A DNA stretch of 34,316 nt from Opitutia bacterium Tous-C4FEB (GCA_002304445.1 NEVA01000028.1:1-34316); one strand, 5' to 3'. Positions 23,414-30,913 are shown, counted from the stretch's first letter. Notes: a model not told the origin generated them from the letters alone. Program-made: numbers and translations.

Positions 23414-24703
23414 ATGAAAACTCGTCACCAGTGGTTGTTTTCCGCGGTTCTCGTTCAGCTTGCTTGGCTCGGTGGGCCGGTGACGGCGCGGGGCGCGGAG
23501 GTGCGCCAGCCGGGATATAATTACGACCAGGCCAAGGTGCCGGCCTATACGTTGCCCGACGTGTTGACCGGGCTTGATGGCGTGAAGATCAACGACGCTA
23601 AGACCTGGCAGACCCGACGTCGGCCCGAGCTGCTCGGATTGTTTGCGAACCAGATGTATGGACGGACGCCGACCGGTAAGGTGGCGGTGAGAGTCGAGCA
23701 GGTGCGGGAGGAGCTGGCGTTGGACGGACTCGCGCGGCGGAAGCAACTGCGGCTGGTATTTGAGGGCAACGGGGTGACGCGACACGTGGACGTGTTGATG
23801 TATCTGCCCGCAAAGGCGCGCGGACCGGTGCCGGCGTTTGTCGGGCTCAACTTTAACGGCAATCACACGGTGCACTCCGATCCGGGCATCGCGTTACCGA
23901 CGACGTGGGTGCGGGATGATCCGAAAAAAGGCGTGGTGGGAAACCGCGCCACGGACCGGACGCGGGGAGATCAGGCCACCCGCTGGCAGGTTGAGAAGGT
24001 GGTCGGCCGGGGCTACGCGGTGGTGACGGCTTACTACGGCGATATTTTTCCCGACCGGGCGGATGGACGGCGCGACTCGGTGACGGCGTTGTTTCCCGGG
24101 GAGCCGGGCGCGTCGGATTGGAACGCGGTCGGGGCGTGGGCGTGGGGCCTGAGCCGGATCGCGGACTATTTGGTCGGCGCCGGCGACATCGATGCGCGGC
24201 GAATCGCGGTGCACGGCCACTCGCGGCTGGGCAAAGCGGCGCTCTGGGCGGGAGCGCAGGACGAGCGGTTCGCGCTCGTGATTTCCAACGATTCGGGCGA
24301 AGGCGGGGCGGCGTTGGCCCGGCGCGGGTTTGGCGAGACGACGAAGCGAATCAACACGGTTTTCCCCCATTGGTTTAGCGGGGCGTTCAAGGCCTACAAC
24401 GACCGCGAGGCGGCCCTGCCCTTTGACCAACATGCGTTGCTGGCGTTGGTCGCGCCGCGGCCGCTTTACGTGGCCAGCGCCACCGAAGACCAATGGGCCG
24501 ATCCCAGAGGGGAGTATTTGTCCGCGCACCATGCGGGACCGGTGTATGCTTTGTTTGGAAAAATCGGGGTGGGTAGCGCTGAACCGCCGGCCCCCGACCG
24601 GCCGGTGGGAGACGTGGTGGCCTATCATCTGCGCACGGGCGGGCACGACATCACGGACTACGATTGGGCCCGCTACCTCGATTTTGCCGACCGGCATTTT
24701 TAA
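23414..24703 (+). CDS. CE15-like glucuronoyl esterase / alpha-beta hydrolase
   Basis: A 429-residue exported protein; the signal peptide covers roughly MKTRHQWLFSAVLVQLAWLG to ARGAE. The nucleophile elbow is GHSRLGKAALW with Ser270. The catalytic His is probably His411 in RTGGHDITDYDW, and the acid is one of Glu358/Asp359 (SATEDQWADP) or Glu296 (SGEGG). VGLNFNGNHTV and DPRGEYLS are also typical of CE15 enzymes, which split 4-O-methyl-glucuronoyl ester links between lignin and glucuronoxylan. Opitutus-type bacteria carry many CE15 genes. The protein could instead be a related acetylxylan esterase-like hydrolase. Confidence 0.85.
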   Translation: MKTRHQWLFSAVLVQLAWLGGPVTARGAEVRQPGYNYDQAKVPAYTLPDVLTGLDGVKINDAKTWQTRRRPELLGLFANQMYGRTPTGKVAVRVEQVREELALDGLARRKQLRLVFEGNGVTRHVDVLMYLPAKARGPVPAFVGLNFNGNHTVHSDPGIALPTTWVRDDPKKGVVGNRATDRTRGDQATRWQVEKVVGRGYAVVTAYYGDIFPDRADGRRDSVTALFPGEPGASDWNAVGAWAWGLSRIADYLVGAGDIDARRIAVHGHSRLGKAALWAGAQDERFALVISNDSGEGGAALARRGFGETTKRINTVFPHWFSGAFKAYNDREAALPFDQHALLALVAPRPLYVASATEDQWADPRGEYLSAHHAGPVYALFGKIGVGSAEPPAPDRPVGDVVAYHLRTGGHDITDYDWARYLDFADRHF

Positions 24704-25065
24704 AAACGCTGAAGCCGGCCGGGGCGTTGCCGGCATCGGCGCGTGGTCGGGGCGTGATGGAAATTCCCCGGCGGTTTACTGGCGTTCCGGGGGTGAACCG
24801 GAGGCGCGCGGCGAGCCTTGGACCGCGAAAGAAAACACCGTGAGTCGGGGCCGGGTCCGCCGCCGGCTACCGCGATCTAGCGGCGCTTGTCGCGATCGGG
24901 CGAGAGCCGCCGACCCGGCTAAGTGAGCCGAGCGCGGCAGTGACGGCGTTGCGCTTGAAATTGATCAACGCACGACAAAACGAGGGGGGAAACGAGCCCT
25001 GCATCGCGCTGCGTAACTTGCGAAAACCGGGGAGCCGCGCGGCCGATGCCCGCCGGACGACGCGG
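24704..25065. other. intergenic stretch between convergent genes, no gene seen
   Basis: About 360 bp separating the CE15-like gene and the hibernation-factor gene, which point toward each other. An AACGC...GCGTT pair near 24708-24733 encloses CCGGCCGG and may form a loose hairpin after the esterase. Open frames running through are GC-driven and lack motifs. Confidence 0.45.
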
Positions 25066-25488
25066 TCAGTCTGCGCCGGGTTTTTCGGAGGCCGACTCGC
25101 GCAGGCCGCTCTGGCGGTCGCGGCGAACGTGATCTTCCAAGCGCCGATGCGCGATTTCGAAAGCGTCATGCAACGCGATGTAGGCGTCTTTGTGCGCCGA
25201 ATCGACTTCGGTGCTTTTGTGCACGCTGGCGGCAGCGCTTTCTGCGAGCAGTTGGCGTTCGTTCGGCTCGTGTTTCACCACGATTTCCGCGCCGGGGAGG
25301 CGCAGATCGAGCTGCACATGAAACGCCGGACCGCGCTGGCGATGGTGGTGGGGTGCTTCGATCACCACGCGGCAGGACCCCAGCTCGGGAAAATGCTGAC
25401 GAAGTTTTTCGATATGGGTCGTCACCCGTTGCGTGACGGCGGGGGAAGGGTCCATGTGCCGAAAGGTGATTTGTTCGAGATGGGTCAT
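25066..25488 (-). CDS. HPF/RaiA-type ribosome hibernation factor
   Basis: A 140-residue protein of the S30AE family, which binds the 30S A/P site and silences ribosomes in slow growth. The fold signature is visible: EQITFRHMDPSPAVTQRVTT, then EKLRQHFPELGSCRVVIEAP, HVQLDLRLPGAEIVVKHEP and a helix with HKDAYIALHDAFEIAHRRLE. The tail (~125-140) is basic and variable, so this is the short form. I use the ATG at 25488, overlapping the stop of the DksA-like gene by ATGA. Pairing with a DksA-like protein suggests joint expression under starvation. Confidence 0.9.
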   Translation of the reverse strand: MTHLEQITFRHMDPSPAVTQRVTTHIEKLRQHFPELGSCRVVIEAPHHHRQRGPAFHVQLDLRLPGAEIVVKHEPNERQLLAESAAASVHKSTEVDSAHKDAYIALHDAFEIAHRRLEDHVRRDRQSGLRESASEKPGAD

Positions 25489-25889
25489 AAGTGTTTGGGA
25501 TGTGGTTGGGTTCGTCCGGCTTCCCGGCGTTGGGCGGCGGCAAGGCAGAAACGGGTCCAAGGAATCGCCCGAAGGCGCTCGGGGTCGATCGGCTCGCCGG
25601 TTTCGGCGCATACGCCATAGGTGCCGAGGCGTAGGCGTTCCAAGGCGGCCTCGACCTCGGCGAGTTGTTCGCCCTCGGCGGCCAGTTCGGCGTAAAGCAG
25701 CTCGTGTTCGCTGTTCTCGCGGGCGACATCGGAGAAATCGTCGTTGTTGCCGCGCAAGGGAGTCAGCGTTTCAAGCAGGTGCTCGGCGACTTCGCCGGTG
25801 AGCCGGGTGCGCAAGCGGGTCAACGTGCGGAGGTGCCAAGCCCAGCGATGCGGCTGGAGCGAATCGGGTAGCGGGGAGGTGGTTTTCAT
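25485..25889 (-). CDS. DksA/TraR-like protein lacking two zinc cysteines
   Basis: A 134-residue protein with the long alpha-hairpin of DksA (acidic helices, LLETLTPLRGNNDDFSDVAR and HELLYAELAAEGEQ). The zinc-finger region is RLGTYGVCAETGEPIDPERL, then AIPWTRFCLAAAQ. The canonical family has CxxCG...CxxC; here it reads CAET...CLAA, so two of four cysteines are lost, as in zinc-free DksA2-type variants. It would act on RNA polymerase with ppGpp. The ATG at 25889 (MKTTSPLP) is taken over one eight codons earlier. Its stop overlaps the hibernation-factor start (25485-25488). Confidence 0.85.
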   Translation of the reverse strand: MKTTSPLPDSLQPHRWAWHLRTLTRLRTRLTGEVAEHLLETLTPLRGNNDDFSDVARENSEHELLYAELAAEGEQLAEVEAALERLRLGTYGVCAETGEPIDPERLRAIPWTRFCLAAAQRREAGRTQPHPKHL

Positions 25890-26011
25890 GGGGGCGGGTT
25901 GGAAACAGAGCATGCCACAGTTTCGGTCCCCGGGCTCACCGCATTTTGCGACACCTGCAGCAGTTCTTGCTCAGAGGCTGACTCACTTGCTCCACGGGGG
26001 AGCGATCTTGT

Positions 26012-26587
26012 TCATACGGGCGTGGGCGATGAGCTGGCCGCGGTGTTCATGGGGGCGCCGACGGTTGTTCGGGCCAAGCCCGCCGGCGGTTTCGTGCCGA
26101 GACGATTGCCGAGCATGAGGTTGGTCTCGGTGACGTGCACGAGCACATCGCGCACGGTGCCGACGCCGTCTGTCGGTCGCCAACCGTAGTGGGCTGCCGG
26201 AATCGCCACGGCGAGGCGGAGGATCTTGCCCGAGGCCTTATCAAGGCTGCGCAGCAACGAGGTGCGGAAGGCGGCGAGCTTTTTGCGCCGAAGGGCGGCA
26301 TGGGTCTTGGGCCGGGTGGCGTGGAGCGGGCAGCCGTGCCAGAAGCAGCCGTCGACGAAGACGGCGAGCCGGCGCGGGTGGAAGACGAAGTCGGGTCTGA
26401 CGCGGAATTTCTTCAACTTCGGACCTTCAACCTTCCACTGGAGCGAAGCTCCTCGCCGCCAGCCGGTGATGCCGTGGGCGCGAAAGACCGTGATGAGCCG
26501 CAGCTCGGTGGCTGCATTGCCGCGCGAGCGGATGGCCGACATGACGGCGGAGCGTTTTCGTTTCGTGAAGATGTCGGCCATGGCCAA
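26012..26587 (-). CDS. Vsr-type endonuclease fused in frame to a DinB fragment
   Basis: A 191-residue frame. Residues ~1-108 are a very-short-patch repair endonuclease: MADIFTKRKRSAVMSAIRSR start, RPDFVFHPRRLAVFVDGCFW with the catalytic Asp, and FWHGCPLH. The usual C-terminal third of Vsr (with WRVxxVWExE) is absent. Residues ~109-171 instead match the N-terminus of DinB-fold proteins: PAAHYGWRPTDGVGTVRDVL, HVTETNLMLGNRLG, KPPAGL. The last 20 residues are unrelated. A segment WKVEGPKLKKFR (51-62) before the catalytic Asp looks like inserted heptamer repeat. Both halves are incomplete, so activity is doubtful. Confidence 0.7.
   Translation of the reverse strand: MAMADIFTKRKRSAVMSAIRSRGNAATELRLITVFRAHGITGWRRGASLQWKVEGPKLKKFRVRPDFVFHPRRLAVFVDGCFWHGCPLHATRPKTHAALRRKKLAAFRTSLLRSLDKASGKILRLAVAIPAAHYGWRPTDGVGTVRDVLVHVTETNLMLGNRLGTKPPAGLARTTVGAPMNTAASSSPTPV
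26072..26263 (-). other. DinB-family N-terminal fragment within the Vsr frame
   Basis: Residues from ~109 of the Vsr frame follow the DinB start pattern: a helix SLLRSLDKASGKILRLAVAI, then PAAHYGWRPTDGV, and HVTETNLML. In DinB proteins this segment contributes the first metal His; the remaining ~100 residues with the later His ligands are missing. No separate start codon is obvious. Confidence 0.6.
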
Positions 26588-26593
26588 CCGCCG

Positions 26594-26851
26594 TTACCGG
26601 TAGATTTCGCGCCGGTGGCCGACGGCGAGCAGGTGAATCGCGTTTTGTGCGGGATCGAAGGTGTAGATGATCCGGTAGTCGCCGACGCGCAGGCGAAAAC
26701 GGCTGCCGCCGGTCATGCGGTAGTGGGGAAAAGTGGCCAGCCGGCAGCCCATGTCGTCGATTTCGGTCTCGATCCGGTTACAAACCGCATCGGGCAGTTT
26801 CAGGAAGACATCGTCAAACGCCGAGTAGTAAACCTGCAGGGCGCGGCTCAT
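26594..26851 (-). CDS. RelE/ParE-family toxin
   Basis: An 85-residue protein beginning MSRALQVYYSAFDDVFLKLP. The C-terminal block SRFRLRVGDYRIIYTFDPAQ followed by HLLAVGHRREIYR is the RelE signature (RLRVGDYRVxY...VGHRxxxY). This places it among ribosome-dependent mRNA interferases or gyrase-targeting ParE relatives. The ATG at 26851 is used since the longer frame overlaps the antitoxin gene. It lies 8 bp downstream of the antitoxin, the usual antitoxin-first order. Confidence 0.85.
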   Translation of the reverse strand: MSRALQVYYSAFDDVFLKLPDAVCNRIETEIDDMGCRLATFPHYRMTGGSRFRLRVGDYRIIYTFDPAQNAIHLLAVGHRREIYR

Positions 26852-26859
26852 GCGCGGCC

Positions 26860-27045
26860 TTATCCTCGAACTCTTGGTCGAGAGCCTTGGGCCATTTCGC
26901 GTTCCGAGCTTTCGATGGCCGCCTTGAATTCCGGAGTGAGCTCCAGCTGGTCTTCGAGTTGCTGATCGAGCCACTCGCGCACCTGCCGCATCTCGTCGGG
27001 CGAGAGGCGGCTGAGGGCGGACTCGATTTCCTGCACGGTGCTCAT
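26860..27045 (-). CDS. antitoxin of the RelE-type pair
   Basis: A 61-residue acidic protein starting MSTVQEIESALSRLSPDEMR, with QVREWLDQQLEDQLELTPEF and an AAIESSEREM C-terminus. Short acidic helix-rich proteins of this type (LSPDEMRxVREWL) commonly sit before RelE toxins. No separate DNA-binding domain is visible. It is followed after 8 bp by the toxin gene. Confidence 0.8.
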   Translation of the reverse strand: MSTVQEIESALSRLSPDEMRQVREWLDQQLEDQLELTPEFKAAIESSEREMAQGSRPRVRG

Positions 27046-27180
27046 AACTGGAACGCTAGCCGGGATGGCCTGAGGTTCAACCGGGATTTTTGGCGGCGCG
27101 TCTTGGTAAGGATCTTCGGAGTCATGGCGCGTCGCGGTTTGGTCGCGGCGTATTTATGCAAACGGACAACGGATCGAACG

Positions 27181-27404
27181 TCATTGCCGGCGCGAGGCGG
27201 CGACGGCGGTGCGGAATTCCAACTCGCTCCTGCCGGTGGCGGGATCGGCATTCAGATCGGTATCACGGCGCAGGGCTTCAGCCACGCCGTCGGCCGCATC
27301 GTGGAGCACGGGGGCAAGGTCGCGAGGAGTTTGGAGGCGAGAGCGGCCCGCTGAAACTCCGGCAATTGCCCGGGCTTTTGCTCGGGTTCCTGGACAAGCG
27401 TCAT
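27181..27404 (-). pseudogene. frameshifted addiction-module antitoxin
   Basis: From the ATG at 27404 the first frame reads MTLVQEPEQKPGQLPEFQRA, then ALASKLLATLPP, the usual start of short antitoxin-type proteins (FQRAALASxLL). At a run of five C (plus-strand G at 27310-27314) the coding potential shifts frame and continues VLHDAADGVAEALRRDTDLN, then ELEFRTAVAASRRQ before a stop at 27181. One extra C in the run would restore a single ~74-residue protein. It may be a real pseudogene or a sequencing error. No toxin gene is seen downstream. Confidence 0.5.
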
Positions 27405-27473
27405 GCGTGGAAACGTTGGTCGGAGAAGTCGGGAATCAACACGGAGGCAATCCCGGTCAAAAGACGGGCGAGG

Positions 27474-27598
27474 GGCAATGGTGCGCGGTCGCGATTCGGC
27501 GGGCGGGGCTGGGAGCAGGGTGAGGGCCGGCGGCTGCGGCCTACCGGAGCTTGATCTGGAAGGCGAAGAGCGGGTCGAGGAAGTCGGCGCGGATGAGG
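27474..27598. repeat. ~127-bp direct repeat, copy 1
   Basis: Begins GGCAATGGTGCGCGGTCGCG and ends GGAAGTCGGCGCGGATGAGG. It matches 28451-28579 with a few substitutions and one 4-bp indel (an extra CGCG in copy 2). On the minus strand it encodes a C-terminal IRADFLDPLFAFQIKLR and stop. Confidence 0.85.
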
Positions 27599-27759
27599 CG
27601 CCACGGGTCCCTCGGGCGGCGAGCCACAGGGATGCGATTCCAAGTCGAGGTTTGGGCGCGTCGGCCTGAAACGGTTGGAATGACTTGGGCGGAAGGATAA
27701 CCAAGGCGCCAATCGTGGCATGGCTTGACCGGGATTCTCGGGCGAATCACGGTTTGTCC

Positions 27760-27951
27760 ATGCCCAGCGTCGCCACACCGATCCGTCCGTCGAAACCAAA
27801 ACTCTCCGGCAAACGTCGGGAACTTCCGGCCGGGGTGACGGGAGCAGAGCTATTGGCGCGGGCCAAGAGCGGCGAGTTTGGCCGCGGGCTTGATTGGGCC
27901 GCGGTGGGCGCTGCCCACGGAACGCGGCGCGGCCGTTCACGCGCGGCGTGA
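27760..27951 (+). CDS. probable antitoxin preceding the PIN-domain toxin
   Basis: A 63-residue basic protein starting MPSVATPIRPSKPKLSGKRR, with LPAGVTGAELLARAKSGEFG and GLDWAAVGAAHGTRR. I do not recognise a family, but its place 4 bp upstream of a VapC-type gene on the same strand, and its small size, are those of a VapB-type antitoxin. The frame is open 25 codons further upstream (27685); the internal ATG gives a more usual length. Confidence 0.55.
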   Translation: MPSVATPIRPSKPKLSGKRRELPAGVTGAELLARAKSGEFGRGLDWAAVGAAHGTRRGRSRAA

Positions 27952-27955
27952 ACCG

Positions 27956-28357
27956 ATGCTCCTCGATACGGATTTTCTGATCGATCTCGGCGGCACGCGG
28001 AGTTCGCGCCGGCGCACCGAGGCTTTGGCGTTTCTGGCCCGGCACCCGACCGAGGCGTTTTGTGTGAGCCGGATCACGTGGGCGGAATTTGCCGAAGGTG
28101 CCGTGAGCATCGAAGACACCGGGCTGGCCTTGGCAGGCTTCGGTTGTCTGGAGATCGGCGAGGCTACGGCGTGGATCGCTTCCCGGATCGCCCGTCGGCT
28201 CAAGCACAGCGGCCAGCATATCGGCGACAACGATGTGTGGCAGGCCGCAATCGCGCTGGAACACGACCTGGCTCTGGTGACCGGCAACGCCCGGCATTTC
28301 ACCCGCGTCGTGGGCCTGCGGGTGCGCTCGCACCGGACCGCGCCGACTGGAGTTTGA
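27956..28357 (+). CDS. VapC-type PIN-domain toxin
   Basis: A 133-residue PIN ribonuclease. Acidic residues fit the active site: Asp4/Asp6 in MLLDTDFLIDLG, Glu44 in RITWAEFAEGA and Asp91/Asp93 in HIGDNDVWQAAIAL. The final motif is ALVTGNARHFTRVVGL, with Gly where many family members have Arg or Asp. Such toxins cleave tRNA or rRNA when freed from their antitoxin. The ATG at 27956 is chosen since the first residues then match the PIN start. The antitoxin gene ends 4 bp upstream. Confidence 0.88.
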   Translation: MLLDTDFLIDLGGTRSSRRRTEALAFLARHPTEAFCVSRITWAEFAEGAVSIEDTGLALAGFGCLEIGEATAWIASRIARRLKHSGQHIGDNDVWQAAIALEHDLALVTGNARHFTRVVGLRVRSHRTAPTGV

Positions 28358-28382
28358 GTCGGGCGGGAAGAAATCAGCCGAG

Positions 28383-28425
28383 GACTGGGGGCTGAAAGTT
28401 GAGGGGCGAAAGTCGAGGGTTGAGA
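28383..28425. repeat. heptamer-type low-complexity repeat
   Basis: The plus strand reads GACTGGGGGCTGAAAGTTGA, then GGGGCGAAAGTCGAGGGTTGAGAT. Degenerate GAAAGTTGA units resemble the repeat at 12473-12533. Confidence 0.4.
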
Positions 28426-28450
28426 TACCGACTTTCGGAGTGCGGGCGGG

Positions 28451-28579
28451 GGCGATGGTGCGCGGTCGCGCGCGATTCGGCGGGCGGGGCTGGGGGCAGG
28501 GTGAGGGCCGGCGGCTGCGGCCTACCGGAGCTTGATCTGGAAGGCGAAGAGCGGGTTGAGGAAGTCGGCGCGGATGAGG
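28451..28579. repeat. ~127-bp direct repeat, copy 2
   Basis: Matches copy 1 at 27474-27598, with an extra CGCG. It is joined without a gap to a second Vsr fragment on the minus strand and encodes IRADFLNPLFAFQIKLR and stop at 28522-28524. Confidence 0.85.
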
Positions 28580-28695
28580 TGGCCATGGTTGGCTGCGACA
28601 TTCTTCCACCAGAAGGCGGCGTTGGTCTTGGGCCGGGTGGCGTGGAGCGGGCAGCCGTGCCAGAAGCAGCCGTCGACGAAGGCGACGAGGCGGTG
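28522..28695 (-). pseudogene. second Vsr fragment joined to the repeat-encoded tail
   Basis: Reading from 28695: HRLVAFVDGCFWHGCPLHAT, RPKTNAAFWWKN, then AANHGHLIRADFLNPLFAFQ and IKLR stop. The first ~32 residues are the Vsr core (VDGCFWHGC), nearly the same as in the gene at 26012-26587. The N-terminal half with the catalytic Asp is gone, and the tail is not Vsr but the product of the direct repeat. No start codon precedes it in frame. It abuts lower-GC DNA at ~28700. Confidence 0.65.
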
Positions 28696-28776
28696 CGAAC
28701 TGGTGTCCCGGAAGGGGCGTCAGTCTCTACCGAGATACCAGTAATTCAACTAGCCACCGTCTCGCTGAGATGAAGG

Positions 28777-28960
28777 TCACTCAGCCAGTATTTGGCCCGA
28801 TTCCGATTCTACGTGGACTCGCCATTCCGCTGCGACTGCCGGTCCATCCTCCGCAGTGACTATTGCGAGCCCCATCTTCAAGTAAGTTAACGAACTTCGA
28901 TTGCCCTAGATACTTGCGCATTCCTTCAAACATAATCCACGTTGCAGCCTGTGAGCAATG
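28777..28960 (-). pseudogene. possible coding remnant, unknown family
   Basis: Two overlapping minus-strand frames look protein-like: EGMRKYLGQSKFVNLLEDGA upstream, and MGLAIVTAEDGPAVAAEWRV with HVESESGQILAE and a stop at 28777-28779. Together they could be one gene with a one-base frame change near 28875-28885. I do not recognise a family. The stretch around it (28696-29065) holds no other gene I can support. Confidence 0.25.
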
Positions 28961-29065
28961 CACGGAACAATTTCCACGAGGACGACGCGTGCTTGCGATG
29001 ACACCGACAGCTGCACGTTCCTGCCAACTTGAGTGCGGAGTCGTTGATCAATTCTGCGTTGAGCC

Positions 29066-29383
29066 AACGGCAATGCCAGCGCCGTCATGGTTCAGCGCTT
29101 CAGCCGACACCTCGCACCAAAAGTCATGGCCGTCTTCAATCCCTGCGGGAAGGACCTCGGCGATGGGAGCTTGGTCCTCCACCGGCCCGGCGACAGCGAC
29201 ATCCGTCGCGCCCTCATCGAGGCCGACCGGGAGGACTGTATGGTCGCCCTCCCCGGCGAGCCCTTCTATAGACCGCAGATACCCGTCTGCCTCTGGTTCC
29301 TCGCGAAAAACAAAAACGCCGACGCCAAACGCAGCTTCCATCAATACCTCCACTGGGATACGAATCGTGAATCTGTTGATTGA
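29066..29383 (+). pseudogene. type I restriction methylase (HsdM) remnant
   Basis: The frame reads NGNASAVMVQRFSRHLAPKV, MAVF, then DIRRALIEADREDCMVALPG and EPFYRPQIPVCLWFLAKNKN. HsdM proteins have GNANFAWVQHFIxHLAPxGM, IRRxLIEADLVDCMVALPGQ and LFYSTQIPVCLWFLAxNK in this order, so this is a piece of the N6-adenine methylase C-terminal region. The segment between (NPCGKDLGDGSLVLHRP) is altered, a stop lies just before the first motif, and both ends are missing (after NADAKRSF the sequence is unrelated). The upstream NPPF catalytic motif was not found. Not functional. Confidence 0.65.
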
Positions 29384-29425
29384 GCGAAGATAAGGTCCCG
29401 CAATCGAATTGGTGAATTGAAAAGA

Positions 29426-29431
29426 TATAAT
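29426..29431 (+). promoter_or_regulatory. TATAAT box just before the mcrB-like gene
   Basis: A perfect TATAAT ends four bases before the ATG at 29436. A transcript from it would start almost at the start codon, so it would be leaderless. There is no convincing -35 at 17 bp and no Shine-Dalgarno before the ATG. It may also be chance in this AT-richer stretch. Confidence 0.3.
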
Positions 29432-29435
29432 CCAA

Positions 29436-30911
29436 ATGAGCGACGCACTTCAAATCCTTGCAAACGCGATAGCAGCAGGCTCAGCCACAACAAGCGAAGC
29501 CATCGGCGAGGCCATTAAAGGCCTTTTCGGTTCACGGTTCCACAAACGCTCCGCCTCGCATCTTGACCACGAGCGTCCACCATTCATTCGCAATGCGTAT
29601 GGAAGAAGCGGCGCCGAGTCCGAGCACGTCGCATATGCAGGTTTCATAAATCCGGACAACCCACCAAGCGGACCCTATGGAGGAACCAGTTTGGTCTGGT
29701 TTCCCCGCCCAGAGGGATGTTTGATCGACTTCGGGATAGGAACGCGGGGCCTTAGTCCAGATGAGGGTGTTTTGACGCGCCCCGGCCATCGCCGTCGGAT
29801 CGAGAGTCTTCGAAAGCACTTGGTTGGCCTCGGTGTTACAGCGTGGGCACGACAGGACCCTGCGACGATGGGCGTTCCAGTGCCAAAGGTGGTAACCGAT
29901 CTGTTGCCCGCCTGGAAACCGGTTTTCGATAGATATGGCAACGAGCTCTACTGCTTGGCGGAAGTGCCAAAGGATAACCCCGAGCTCGCGAAGCGCGTAG
30001 TGCGGGCCTTCGTTGATCTTTACGCATATGAGCGGGGTTGGGAGGCTCTGACGGAGGCGAAAGATGAATATCAATCGTTCATCGCAAGCCTACACGGGGC
30101 ATGGCTGGCGACTCCGTCAAAAGATGAGATCACTCGGCTCTTAAAATCCCGTCGCTTTGTTGTTCTTGAAGGTCCTCCTGGCACGGGTAAGTCGCGAATC
30201 GCAAAACAGATTCTGAACGAGGTTTTCGCTGACAACGGCGTCATTACCCAATTTCACCCCTCGACGACATACGAAGATTTTGTCGCCGGTTTGTCGCCCG
30301 ACGTTGCTAATGCCGCATTGCGATTCCAAGCACGTGCTGGTCATCTAATGGAGGCCGCGAAGAAGGCCGGAAACAACGACGCTCTTCTTGTAATCGACGA
30401 GATCAACCGCGCAGACCTAGGGCGTGTTCTCGGTGAGGCGATCTATCTCTTTGAAGCAGGACACAATGAGGAAGTCCGGGTAGTGAGGCTGCCCCATGCA
30501 ATCGATGGCGTGCACGAATTCGGCCTGCCTCGCAATCTGTTTGTCCTCGCCACTATGAACACCGCAGATCGCAGTGTCGCACGCATGGACCTAGCCATTC
30601 GCCGAAGGTTCGCGTTCATAACGATGATGCCTGATCGGGAAGTCGTGAAGTCCACTAGCACGGAAATGGGGCTGAAGCTATTTGACGCATTGTGTGATGT
30701 ATTTCTTGAGTTTGCCCCCGACGACGCACTGGCCCTGATGCCGGGACACTCCTATTTCATTGCAAGTGACGATGGAGTGCTGCGAGACCGCCTGCGTTAC
30801 GAACTGCTTCCGCTCGTGGACGAATATCTTCGTGAGGGTTACCTGGGCCCGGCTTCTGGAGCGCTTCATGCCGTTCGCAACCTTATCGCTGACTCAAGCT
30901 CTAGCTCCTAG
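29436..30911 (+). CDS. McrB-like AAA+ GTPase/ATPase of a modification-dependent restriction system
   Basis: A 491-residue protein. The AAA+ module (~235-420) has Walker A GPPGTGKS (246-253), FHPSTTYEDFVAGLSP (274-289), Walker B LLVIDEINRADL (317-328) and the McrB signature ATMNTADRSVARMDLAIRRR (372-391). McrB hexamers translocate DNA and drive the McrC nuclease. The N-terminal ~220 residues, with VWFPRPEGCLIDFGIGTRGL (87-106) and GHRRRIESLRKHL (117-129), should recognise the target, but I cannot assign them to DUF3578, EVE or another known McrB reader. The mcrC-like start is 2 bp after the stop. GC is clearly lower than in flanking genes, pointing to horizontal transfer. Confidence 0.9.
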   Translation: MSDALQILANAIAAGSATTSEAIGEAIKGLFGSRFHKRSASHLDHERPPFIRNAYGRSGAESEHVAYAGFINPDNPPSGPYGGTSLVWFPRPEGCLIDFGIGTRGLSPDEGVLTRPGHRRRIESLRKHLVGLGVTAWARQDPATMGVPVPKVVTDLLPAWKPVFDRYGNELYCLAEVPKDNPELAKRVVRAFVDLYAYERGWEALTEAKDEYQSFIASLHGAWLATPSKDEITRLLKSRRFVVLEGPPGTGKSRIAKQILNEVFADNGVITQFHPSTTYEDFVAGLSPDVANAALRFQARAGHLMEAAKKAGNNDALLVIDEINRADLGRVLGEAIYLFEAGHNEEVRVVRLPHAIDGVHEFGLPRNLFVLATMNTADRSVARMDLAIRRRFAFITMMPDREVVKSTSTEMGLKLFDALCDVFLEFAPDDALALMPGHSYFIASDDGVLRDRLRYELLPLVDEYLREGYLGPASGALHAVRNLIADSSSSS

Positions 30912-30913
30912 TT

